Assembly (NCBI RefSeq): GCF_001636345.1
Contig: NZ_KV440945.1
Location: 1,208,975 to 1,272,974 of the forward strand
Direction of reading: 5' to 3'
From: Cytobacillus gottheilii
GTDB taxonomy: Bacteria; Bacillota; Bacilli; Bacillales; Cytobacillaceae
DNA length: 64,000 nucleotides
The notes below the pieces were generated by a model. It was not told where the DNA came from, made no database searches, and saw nothing but the letters and a program-made list of their open reading frames with translations. The position numbers and the translations under genes are program-made. Below are positions 47,810-56,082 of the stretch, piece after piece; position 1 is the stretch's first letter, and each line of letters opens with the position of its first letter.

Positions 47810-50377
47810 ATGAGTTGGTTTAAAAAGATATTTGGATTTTTTCAAGAAGAGGAAGATGTTGATCAAAAACAGATTGAGCCTGAAAAGGTCACATATATGG
47901 AACAGAAAAAGGATCATGGGAAAAATGTAGATGCTAAGGTTTTATATCAGTATCCTAAAGGGAAATTCAGGTTTCCGCTTATTCCAGATGAAGAAGCAAA
48001 ACAGCAGAAGGAAAAGAGACAGATACACAAAACGGCTCCAGAGAAAAAAACAGACGAAACAAATAGAGCGTACCGTAAACATCCTGTTCAGAAAGAAAGC
48101 GTCAAAACAGAACGGAATGCTGCCGCTAAAATGACGAGGCCATTTCATCCGACAGAGATTCCTTCGCCAATCTATGGATTCGCTAAGCGCCCGGTAAAAG
48201 AGCAAATAGAGTTCGAACTTAAGAGCAATTCTGAAATTAATATGGATAAAAAAGATATAACAACAAACTTAGATGAGCTAAAAGTTAATGAGTTTGAACA
48301 CCAAGCTAAGCAGGAGGCACACTTAGAAAGTGCTCTCACTCTTATTCAAAGTGTGAAACGCAATGAAGAGCCTGCTAAAGTCTATTATGATGAAGAAAAT
48401 ACAGCAGCTAAAGAGATGGATCTCCCCATTTTAGAAGAACATAAAGAAGAGATAGAACCTGTAACGGATGTGCCTGTAAGCTCAGAGGCTCTTTCAAATT
48501 CGCATTCAATGCTCATTGAGGAAAACATAGACGAGCCAGGTGAGATCGAAGTGAAGGAGCAACCTTTTTCCGAGGAAGTTGTTTTAGAAGAGGCGGCGTC
48601 ACAAGAAAAACAAGAAGATTCAGAGGCCCCACAACTCACAGAAAGCAATCATGAAGAGGATTTGCTAAATGTGGAACCAGAGCAAAAACCAAGAAATTCC
48701 CGCAGCCATATTCCGTTTAATGTCATCATGCTGAATAAGGATCGGCAAAAGCTGCAGGCAGCTCAGTCTGCTGTTCCATTTAGAGGGAATACTGAGCCAA
48801 AGATTCAGGAAGAAAAAGAGAGGATCTCTGCTGATCAGCAGGAGCAAAAGATTGTCCCAAGAGCTGTTAATACAGCACCGCAAACAGCGCAAACGATTGA
48901 TAATCCGCCTAAACCGGTAATGGAACAGCTGGATGATGCCGAAGAATTGCCTTATTATGCTTTTCCTTCGAAGGATGTGCTTCTCCCAGGTGTGGCTCCT
49001 GAAGAATCATCAGAATGGCTTTTTAAACAGGAAGAGCTTTTGAATTCCACACTTTCTAACTTTAATGTGCGTGCACATGTTGTAAATGTGACTCAAGGGC
49101 CGTCGGTTACACGTTTTGAAGTGCAGCCTGAGCCTGGAGTCAAAGTAAATAAAATTACGAATCTGTCAGATGATATTAAATTAAGTCTTGCAGCAAGGGA
49201 TATTCGGATAGAAGCGCCAATTCCAGGAAAACACACGATTGGCATCGAAGTTCCGAATCATTCCAGCCGTCCTGTTTTTATCAGTGAAATTATTAACAGT
49301 GCAGTTTTTCAAGAGGCAAAATCTCCGCTGACAGCAGTCTTAGGTCTCGATATTGCCGGAAATCCGATCGTAACGGATCTGCGGAAAATGCCGCATGGAT
49401 TGATAGCTGGTGCGACAGGATCTGGGAAGAGTGTTTGTATTAATACGATTTTGATCAGCCTTTTATATAAGTCAACTCCAGATGAATTAAAATTACTGCT
49501 TATAGATCCAAAAATGGTAGAGCTTGCTCCATATAATCGAATTCCGCATCTTGTCAGCCCAGTCATTACAGATGTGAAAGCTGCCACTGCTGCCTTAAAG
49601 TGGGCTGTGGAAGAAATGGAACGCCGCTATGAACTTTTTGCTCATACTGGTGTCCGTGATATCACTCGATTTAATGAGCTTGCAGAGCAGGCCAAACAAT
49701 ATAAGGATAAGCTCCCATATATCGTGATTGTGATTGATGAGCTTGCGGATTTAATGATGATGTCTCCTGCTGATGTGGAAGAAGCCATCTGCCGGATTGC
49801 GCAAAAAGCAAGAGCATGCGGAATTCATTTAATTATTGCCACACAAAGACCATCTGTGGATGTTATAACAGGATTGATAAAGGCGAATGTCCCTACAAGA
49901 GTTGCTTTTTCTGTTTCTTCTCAAGTGGATTCCCGCACGATTATTGATATTAGCGGAGCGGAGAAACTGCTTGGACGGGGAGATATGCTATTTTTGGAAA
50001 ATGGCTCCTCAAAGCCTGTCAGACTGCAGGGAACCTTTGTATCGGATCAGGAAATTGACGAGGTTGTGGCTCATGTAAGAAAAGAAAGAGATCCGGATTA
50101 CTTGTTCGAACAGGAAGAATTGCTGAAAAAAGCAGAAGCTGTTGAGGAAGAGGATGAGCTTTTCTTTGACGCATGTGAATTTATAGTTGCCCAGGGATCT
50201 GCATCTACTTCAAGTCTGCAGAGGAGATTTAAAATCGGCTACAGCAGGGCAGCCCGATTAATCGACATGATGGAGCAATTAGGATATATTACAGAGAACC
50301 GCGGCAGTAAGCCAAGAGATGTACTGATCAGTGCAGCTGATCTTGAAAGTATTTTAGAGGCTAGTACAATAAATTAA
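47810..50377 (+). CDS. sftA: DNA translocase SftA (YtpS), FtsK/SpoIIIE family
   Basis: 855 residues, somewhat shorter than the B. subtilis protein. The N-terminal 370 residues are charged, low-complexity sequence without membrane segments, typical of soluble SftA. A motor domain follows with Walker A GATGSGKS (residues 534-541), Walker B IVIVIDELADLMM and IIATQRPSVDVITG, and a C-terminal winged-helix gamma domain (about 785-850, STSSLQRRFKIGYSRAARLID) that reads chromosomal orientation sequences. SftA moves chromosome ends out of the closing septum. ATG 47810 has a weak AAAGAGATGG site. Confidence 0.95.
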   Translation: MSWFKKIFGFFQEEEDVDQKQIEPEKVTYMEQKKDHGKNVDAKVLYQYPKGKFRFPLIPDEEAKQQKEKRQIHKTAPEKKTDETNRAYRKHPVQKESVKTERNAAAKMTRPFHPTEIPSPIYGFAKRPVKEQIEFELKSNSEINMDKKDITTNLDELKVNEFEHQAKQEAHLESALTLIQSVKRNEEPAKVYYDEENTAAKEMDLPILEEHKEEIEPVTDVPVSSEALSNSHSMLIEENIDEPGEIEVKEQPFSEEVVLEEAASQEKQEDSEAPQLTESNHEEDLLNVEPEQKPRNSRSHIPFNVIMLNKDRQKLQAAQSAVPFRGNTEPKIQEEKERISADQQEQKIVPRAVNTAPQTAQTIDNPPKPVMEQLDDAEELPYYAFPSKDVLLPGVAPEESSEWLFKQEELLNSTLSNFNVRAHVVNVTQGPSVTRFEVQPEPGVKVNKITNLSDDIKLSLAARDIRIEAPIPGKHTIGIEVPNHSSRPVFISEIINSAVFQEAKSPLTAVLGLDIAGNPIVTDLRKMPHGLIAGATGSGKSVCINTILISLLYKSTPDELKLLLIDPKMVELAPYNRIPHLVSPVITDVKAATAALKWAVEEMERRYELFAHTGVRDITRFNELAEQAKQYKDKLPYIVIVIDELADLMMMSPADVEEAICRIAQKARACGIHLIIATQRPSVDVITGLIKANVPTRVAFSVSSQVDSRTIIDISGAEKLLGRGDMLFLENGSSKPVRLQGTFVSDQEIDEVVAHVRKERDPDYLFEQEELLKKAEAVEEEDELFFDACEFIVAQGSASTSSLQRRFKIGYSRAARLIDMMEQLGYITENRGSKPRDVLISAADLESILEASTIN

Positions 50378-50456
50378 TACGTGGTATTCTTTATTTGCAT
50401 TAGAAAACAATATAAATATAACATTTTAGGTGGAATTGACTTAAGGAGCTTTAACA

Positions 50457-51554
50457 ATGAAAGAAATTGAATTGAAGTTGCAAGGCAAGATCAACCGTTT
50501 AACAAATAAAACGTTTAAGTTCGATGAGCGTGTCAGGGATGGCTGGTTTTCGGCTGTTTACTTTTTAAAAACAAAGCAAATTGTAGAGAAATATCATTAT
50601 GAAAAAATTGTAACGATGCAATTTTTTCAAAAAAACCATGCGGTTCTTTGCGGTACAGATGAGGTTATCTCACTAATTAAAACATTTGCGGATAATCCTG
50701 AAGAACTGGAAATATATTCTTTAAAAGATGGAGATAAGATTTCTCCGTTTGAAACGGTGTTAACAATTAAAGGAAATTATAAAACCTTTGGATATCTTGA
50801 AGGTCTGATTGATGGGATTTTAGCACGCCGTACTTCTGTTGCTACAAATGTGTACAATGTAGTCAAAGCTGCCGGCGCATCCGGTAAACAGAAGGAAGTT
50901 ATTTTCATGGGAGACCGTGATGATCATTTCATGACCCAAGCAGGCGATGGCTATGCCGCTCATATTGGCGGTGCGAGTGCAAAAGCAACACATGCGATGA
51001 ATGAATGGTGGGGCAAGCAGGGCATGGGGACAATGCCGCATGCTTTAATCCAGCTATTTGAAGGAGACCTAGTTGCAGCTACAAGAGCATACAAAGAGAC
51101 TTTTCCTGATGATGATCTTATCGCATTGGTTGATTATAATAACGATGCAGTTGCTGATTCGTTAAAAGTAGCACGGGAGTTTGGAAAGGACTTAAAAGGA
51201 GTCCGCGTTGATACCTCCCGTACGATGATTGATCAATATTTCCTGAGAAATCAGCATGTGCTTGGAACATTCGATCCTAGAGGAGTTAATGCCGAATTGA
51301 TCTTTGCCTTAAGGAAGGCATTGGATGATGAGGGCTTTCAGCATGTGAAAATTGTCGTTAGCGGTGGCTTTAATGAAGACCGTATTTTAGAGTTTGAAAA
51401 GCAAGGAGTTCCTGTTGATACTTATGGTGTCGGCAGCAGCTTATTAAAGGTGAATATTGGTTTTACCGGCGACAATGTCATGATTGATGGGAAGCATGTG
51501 GCAAAAGCCGGACGGCGATATCGCCCAAACCCTCGTTTAGAGAAGGAAATATAG
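50457..51554 (+). CDS. pncB: Nicotinate phosphoribosyltransferase
   Basis: 365 residues, the short form of the enzyme rather than the 490-residue B. subtilis PncB. It makes nicotinate mononucleotide from nicotinate and PRPP for NAD salvage. Visible segments are GTMPHALIQLFEGD, the phosphate-binding KIVVSGGFNEDRI, and GVGSSLL near the C-terminus. ATG 50457 follows TAAGGAGC. It lies between sftA and murC, where B. subtilis has no such gene. Confidence 0.85.
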   Translation: MKEIELKLQGKINRLTNKTFKFDERVRDGWFSAVYFLKTKQIVEKYHYEKIVTMQFFQKNHAVLCGTDEVISLIKTFADNPEELEIYSLKDGDKISPFETVLTIKGNYKTFGYLEGLIDGILARRTSVATNVYNVVKAAGASGKQKEVIFMGDRDDHFMTQAGDGYAAHIGGASAKATHAMNEWWGKQGMGTMPHALIQLFEGDLVAATRAYKETFPDDDLIALVDYNNDAVADSLKVAREFGKDLKGVRVDTSRTMIDQYFLRNQHVLGTFDPRGVNAELIFALRKALDDEGFQHVKIVVSGGFNEDRILEFEKQGVPVDTYGVGSSLLKVNIGFTGDNVMIDGKHVAKAGRRYRPNPRLEKEI

Positions 51555-51623
51555 GGCATAGTTTTTCAAAACAACTAATGATATAATGAATGAATGCATT
51601 TTCATATTACTATGTTCACGGAT

Positions 51624-51661
51624 CAGAATAGAGGGTAGATAAAGACTATCCCTCTATTCTG
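51624..51661 (+). terminator. Strong hairpin after pncB
   Basis: CAGAATAGAGGGTAG / TATCCCTCTATTCTG, a near-perfect 15-bp stem about 70 bases after the stop. No T-run, so termination efficiency is uncertain. Confidence 0.6.
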
Positions 51662-51796
51662 ATAAATGTACTGACAATTTACTTTAATGCTGTAATGTTC
51701 TTAAAAGTTTAAGTCATGTCCTTTAAAGGATATGAGCAAATCTAGATATATGTCATATACTGTGTTACAGATATACGATGGTTGGAGGTTCTTTAT

Positions 51797-53101
51797 ATGA
51801 CTATTTACCATTTCGTAGGGATTAAAGGATCTGGAATGAGCGCACTTGCACAAGTGCTTCATGATATGAATTTACAGGTCCAAGGCTCCGATTATGAAAA
51901 ACGTTTTTTTACTCAAGCAGCACTAGAGGAAGCTGGAATTAAAATTCTTCCTTTTCAAAAAGAAAATATTGAACCAGGCATGACTGTAATTGCAGGAAAT
52001 GCTTTTCCTGATACACATGAAGAAATTCAAGAAGCGATGAAGCTGGGCTTGCCGATTGTTCGGTACCACCGTTTTCTTGGCGATTTTCTCCAAAACTTTA
52101 CAAGCATTGCAGTGACAGGGGCGCACGGCAAAACCTCCACTACAGGCTTGCTTTCGCATGTCCTGCAGGGGGCAAAACCAACTTCTTATTTAATTGGAGA
52201 TGGAACAGGAAGAGGGAAGGAAGAAGCTGAATATTTTGCATTTGAAGCTTGCGAATATAGACGCCATTTCCTTTCGTATTCTCCTGACTATGCGATCATG
52301 ACAAATATTGACTTTGATCACCCCGATTACTTTGCCAATATTGATGATGTATTTTCAGCTTTTCAGGAAATGTCCTGGCAAGTGAAAAAAGGGATATTTG
52401 CATATGGTGATGATGAGCAGCTGCAAAAAATTCAAGCGAAAGTTCCGGTATTATTTTACGGTTTTGGCGAGGACAATGATTTCCAAGCCAGGAATATTGT
52501 AAAATCTACTGAAGGAACGACATTTGATGTTTTTGTCAGAAATACGTTCTATCATACTTTTTCTATAAATGCATATGGAGATCATAATGTATTGAATTCA
52601 CTTGGTGTAATTGCTGTCTGCCATTATGAGGAAATTGATGCAGATATTATTCAGGAGCAGCTTTCATCTTTTGGTGGAGTAAAGAGAAGGTTTTCTGAAA
52701 AGCAGATTGGGTCTCAAGTCATAATTGATGATTATGCACACCATCCAACAGAAATAAAAGTAACAGTAGAGGCTGCTAGACAAAAATTCCCTGAAAAGGA
52801 AATTGTTGCTGTTTTTCAGCCGCATACGTTTACTAGAACGCAAACCTTTTTATCTGAGTTTGCTGAGAGTTTAAATACAGCAGATAAAGTATATTTATGT
52901 GAAATATTTGGTTCTGCGCGTGAAAATCATGGAAAGCTTTCCATTGAAGATCTCCAGGAGAAGATTTCAGATGCAGAAATTTTAACTGAAGAAGATACAG
53001 CTGTTCTTAAGAAACATGAAGATAGTGTCATCATTTTTATGGGAGCAGGGGATATTCAAAAATTCCAGGCTGCCTATGAGAAACAATTATTAATGAACTA
53101 A
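51797..53101 (+). CDS. murC: UDP-N-acetylmuramate--L-alanine ligase
   Basis: 434 residues, normal MurC length. The nucleotide-binding loop at the start is [13 protein letters not shown], the ATP P-loop [14 protein letters not shown], and the Mur ligase signature [12 protein letters not shown]. It adds the first amino acid to the peptidoglycan precursor. ATG 51797 lies 8 bases after GGAGG; the in-frame ATG at 51782 precedes it. The place after sftA matches B. subtilis. A bidirectional terminator follows. Confidence 0.97.
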   Translation: MTIYHFVGIKGSGMSALAQVLHDMNLQVQGSDYEKRFFTQAALEEAGIKILPFQKENIEPGMTVIAGNAFPDTHEEIQEAMKLGLPIVRYHRFLGDFLQNFTSIAVTGAHGKTSTTGLLSHVLQGAKPTSYLIGDGTGRGKEEAEYFAFEACEYRRHFLSYSPDYAIMTNIDFDHPDYFANIDDVFSAFQEMSWQVKKGIFAYGDDEQLQKIQAKVPVLFYGFGEDNDFQARNIVKSTEGTTFDVFVRNTFYHTFSINAYGDHNVLNSLGVIAVCHYEEIDADIIQEQLSSFGGVKRRFSEKQIGSQVIIDDYAHHPTEIKVTVEAARQKFPEKEIVAVFQPHTFTRTQTFLSEFAESLNTADKVYLCEIFGSARENHGKLSIEDLQEKISDAEILTEEDTAVLKKHEDSVIIFMGAGDIQKFQAAYEKQLLMN

Positions 53102-53124
53102 TAGTAAGCAAGGTATATACAATG

Positions 53125-53160
53125 AAAAAGGATGCTGGCCCAATGGCTGCATCCTTTTTT
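53125..53160. terminator. Bidirectional terminator between murC and aminopeptidase gene
   Basis: AAAAAGGATGC / GCATCCTTTTTT with a 13-base loop; homopolymer runs on both sides. Confidence 0.9.
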
Positions 53161-53218
53161 GCATTTTAGGGAAGAATCATTAGCACTATGCTTTTGATCG
53201 ATCATAGAAATGAATGTC

Positions 53219-54334
53219 TTATTTTAAGTTTTCCGGATTCAAAGATTCTAATTCAGGGATTACAAAACGGCCGTCTTTTCGGATGAGAACATCGTCAAAG
53301 TAAATTTCTCCACCGCCGTAGTCTGGACGCTGGATGTTTACCATATCCCAGTGAATGTTTGAATTGTTGCCGTTCGAAGCTTCGTCATAGCATTGTCCAG
53401 GCGTAAAGTGGAAGCTTCCGTCAATTTTTTCATCAAATAAGATATCCTGCATTGGATGAAGAATATATGGATTTACACCAATGGCAAATTCGCCAATGAA
53501 GCGCGCGCCTTCATCTGTATCAAAGATTTTATTAATACGTTCCGTATCGTTTGCTTCTGCTTCTATAATTTTGCCATCCTTAAATGTAAGCTTTACATTC
53601 TCAAATGTGAAGCCTTGATATGGCGATGGAGTGTTGTAAGTAAGAACACCATTAACAGAATTGCGTACTGGCGCAGTGTAAACTTCTCCATCTGGAATAT
53701 TCATCTGACCAGAACACTTAATGGAAGGAATGTCTTTAATGGAGAAAGATAAATCAGTACCAGGACCGGTAATACGCACTTTATCGGTACGGTCCATTAA
53801 GGAAACAAGCTGATCCATCGCTTTATCCATTTTTCCATAATCTAAATTACAGACATTGAAATAGAAATCTTCAAAACCTTCAGTGCTCATTTTCGCTAAT
53901 TGTGCCATCGAAGCGTTTGGATAGCGGAGTACGACCCATTTTGTTTTTGGAACCCGGATTTCTCTATGTACCATCTTGCCGATTGTAGCACCATGGATCT
54001 TCATTTTATCGTCTGGCACGTCTGCATGTTCGTTAATATTGTCACCAGAACGAAGTCCGATATAAGCGTCCATGTTTTTCATAACATTTGCTTCAAACTC
54101 AGCTGCAAGCTTAAATTGCTCTTCTTGTGCACCTAACAATAATGCTCGGTCCACTTGATGATCCTTGAGGGAGACAAATGGCTGTCCTCCTGCAGCATAT
54201 GCTTCTCTTACTAGGGCCGTTACAAGCTCTTTCTGTAAGCCGAAGTTTTCAATCAGTACCTTTTCACCCTTTTGCAGGCGCACTGAGTAATTGATTAAGT
54301 TTTTTGCGAGCTGATCGATACGTGAGTCTCTCAT
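53219..54334 (-). CDS. ampS: M29-family aminopeptidase (AmpS-like)
   Basis: 371 residues, slightly short for the family. Metal-site segments are the glutamate in FIGEFAIGVN, FDEKIDGSFHF and NIHWDMVN, as in thermophilic aminopeptidase T/AmpS. It removes N-terminal residues from peptides in the cytoplasm. The start follows GGGGG by 7 bases. It is monocistronic and converges with murC. Confidence 0.9.
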   Translation of the reverse strand: MRDSRIDQLAKNLINYSVRLQKGEKVLIENFGLQKELVTALVREAYAAGGQPFVSLKDHQVDRALLLGAQEEQFKLAAEFEANVMKNMDAYIGLRSGDNINEHADVPDDKMKIHGATIGKMVHREIRVPKTKWVVLRYPNASMAQLAKMSTEGFEDFYFNVCNLDYGKMDKAMDQLVSLMDRTDKVRITGPGTDLSFSIKDIPSIKCSGQMNIPDGEVYTAPVRNSVNGVLTYNTPSPYQGFTFENVKLTFKDGKIIEAEANDTERINKIFDTDEGARFIGEFAIGVNPYILHPMQDILFDEKIDGSFHFTPGQCYDEASNGNNSNIHWDMVNIQRPDYGGGEIYFDDVLIRKDGRFVIPELESLNPENLK

Positions 54335-54530
54335 TTTTTTACCCCCATTAATAAATATACTTGCATTTATTATTGTAACCGAAATAATTCAATTTGTTTA
54401 TTATTATAAAATTTTCAGGAGATTATGGTAAGATTTAATCAATAGGCTGGTTTATAGTACAAGGCATTGGGTAAATGATAATAACAGCTTGAAAAACAGA
54501 TTTTTCTTGAAAGAAAGACGGAGGTGCACA

Positions 54531-55013
54531 ATGGAAATTATTTTATACGTAAGTGTAGCGGTTATTGCAGTCGCATTTTTAGTGTTGGTTGTTTATTTAT
54601 CAAAAACATTAAATTCCTTGCAGGGGACATTGGAAAGTGTTTCACATACGCTGACTGGGTTGGAGAAACAATTAGATGGAGTCACGAAAGAAACAACAGT
54701 GCTTCTACATAAAACCAACTCACTTGCAAGTGATATCCAGCAGAAATCTGAAAGCTTAAATAGTGTCGTATATGCAGTGAAAGAAGTCGGAGATTCAGTT
54801 CGACGTTTTAACGGATCTGTCCAGAAAATAACATCTACTGTAAATGATCAACTTGAGCAAAATAAGGACAAGATATCACAAGTTGTTCAGTGGAGCAATG
54901 TGCTTCTTGAGATAAAGAATAAGTGGAGAATGAAAAAACCTGATCCATATCAATATGAAAAGCAAGAAGATGTTTTGCCGGACAAAAGAGAGAAGGTACG
55001 AGTAAGAAACTAA
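54531..55013 (+). CDS. ytxG: DUF948 membrane protein YtxG
   Basis: 160 residues. An N-terminal membrane segment ([20 protein letters not shown]) is followed by a long coiled-coil stretch ([19 protein letters not shown] onward) and a basic tail. It belongs to the DUF948 family; B. subtilis YtxG is a general stress protein of unknown function. ATG 54531 follows GGAGGTG; the upstream in-frame ATG at 54489 lacks a site. It forms a cluster with ytxH and brxC (ytxJ) as in B. subtilis. Confidence 0.9.
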   Translation: MEIILYVSVAVIAVAFLVLVVYLSKTLNSLQGTLESVSHTLTGLEKQLDGVTKETTVLLHKTNSLASDIQQKSESLNSVVYAVKEVGDSVRRFNGSVQKITSTVNDQLEQNKDKISQVVQWSNVLLEIKNKWRMKKPDPYQYEKQEDVLPDKREKVRVRN

Positions 55014-55032
55014 ATTATGCGGAGGGATGGAA

Positions 55033-55536
55033 ATGAGTAAACAAGATCGCAATCAATTTGATGCGGGTACGGATGTGAAAGAAGAAAGCATGAACACAAA
55101 AGATTTTGTGATTGGCGCCTTAATCGGAGGAATCATTGGTGCAGGTGCTGCGCTATTGCTCGCACCAAAACCAGGTAAAGAATTGATGCACGATATTAGC
55201 GAACAAGCTTCTGTCATAAAGGAAAAAACAAGCAAAATCCGCGATACAGCTATGGAAAAAGGAACAGAATTAGCTGGTGCAGCTAAAGAAAAAACAAATG
55301 CAGTTTCATCTTCTGTTTCAAAGCAATCTTCGGAATTGGTTAACAAAGTGAAAGGTTTAACGGCTAAAAATAATCAGGATACTCAATCGGAGGAAACTTC
55401 TGAATTAACTGCTGTTAAAACGGACAATGAAGTATTTCCTGAGGGGAATTCTCCAGTAAATGATGCTGAGATACAGCTTAAGCTTGATGAAACAAAGCAA
55501 GCTTTTGATGAGACTGAGCTAAAGTATAATCGATAA
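55033..55536 (+). CDS. ytxH: YtxH-domain general stress protein
   Basis: 167 residues. A glycine-rich hydrophobic segment (IGALIGGIIGAGAALLLA) precedes PKPGKEL, the YtxH signature, then a Lys/Glu/Ala-rich helical tail with TAMEKGTELAGAAKEKTN, similar to desiccation-type proteins. The start at 55033 is 6 bases from GGAGGG; the ATG at 55027 abuts it. It follows ytxG by 19 bases. Stress induction is known for the B. subtilis gene; I could not identify a sigma-B promoter here. Confidence 0.9.
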   Translation: MSKQDRNQFDAGTDVKEESMNTKDFVIGALIGGIIGAGAALLLAPKPGKELMHDISEQASVIKEKTSKIRDTAMEKGTELAGAAKEKTNAVSSSVSKQSSELVNKVKGLTAKNNQDTQSEETSELTAVKTDNEVFPEGNSPVNDAEIQLKLDETKQAFDETELKYNR

Positions 55537-55615
55537 AACTCGATATTTGTCTTATAAACGGTGAAGTGGTAAGATTACTTCACCGTTTATTATCCTATTT
55601 GGAGGTTATTTTTGA

Positions 55616-55945
55616 ATGGAAAGACTAACTAATGTAGAAGCATTTAATGAAGTGATTAAGGCCGGGGGCACTTTTATGCTTTTAAAGCATAGTTCTACCT
55701 GCCCAATCAGCCAAGCAGCTTATGAAGAATATGAAAGCTTTTCTGGAGAGCAGCAGGATCTGAAAACATATGTATTAATTGTTCAAGATGATCGTCCGTT
55801 ATCAGATCATATTGCCGAGGAATTTCATATTAAGCATGAATCACCACAATCTATTTTGTTTAAAAATGGAGATGTTGTTTGGCATGCTTCCCATTGGAAA
55901 ATTACGACTGATTCTTTAGGCAAGGCAATTGAAGAGAATAAATAA
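55616..55945 (+). CDS. brxC: Monothiol bacilliredoxin BrxC (YtxJ)
   Basis: 109 residues, thioredoxin fold with a single active cysteine, Cys29, in the TCPIS motif that defines BrxC. It is expected to remove bacillithiol from modified proteins in the cytoplasm, so it implies the host makes bacillithiol. The cis-proline region is ESPQSILFKNG. ATG 55616 follows GGAGG. It is third in the ytxG-ytxH-ytxJ cluster, 79 bases after ytxH. Confidence 0.92.
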   Translation: MERLTNVEAFNEVIKAGGTFMLLKHSSTCPISQAAYEEYESFSGEQQDLKTYVLIVQDDRPLSDHIAEEFHIKHESPQSILFKNGDVVWHASHWKITTDSLGKAIEENK

Positions 55946-55950
55946 TCAAA

Positions 55951-55986
55951 AAAACGGTTCTGGACAATCCAGAACCGTTTTTTTTT
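55951..55986. terminator. Bidirectional terminator after brxC
   Basis: AAAACGGTTCTGG / CCAGAACCGTTTT with a 5-base loop, A-run before and nine T after. Confidence 0.92.
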
Positions 55987-56082
55987 ACCATATTTAAAAG
56001 GTTCCTCTTTGAAAAATTCGTTCCTTTAACTGCTTTTAGAAACAAGGCTCTGGCGGGAAGGGAGTACGAAAATATTTAAAGC

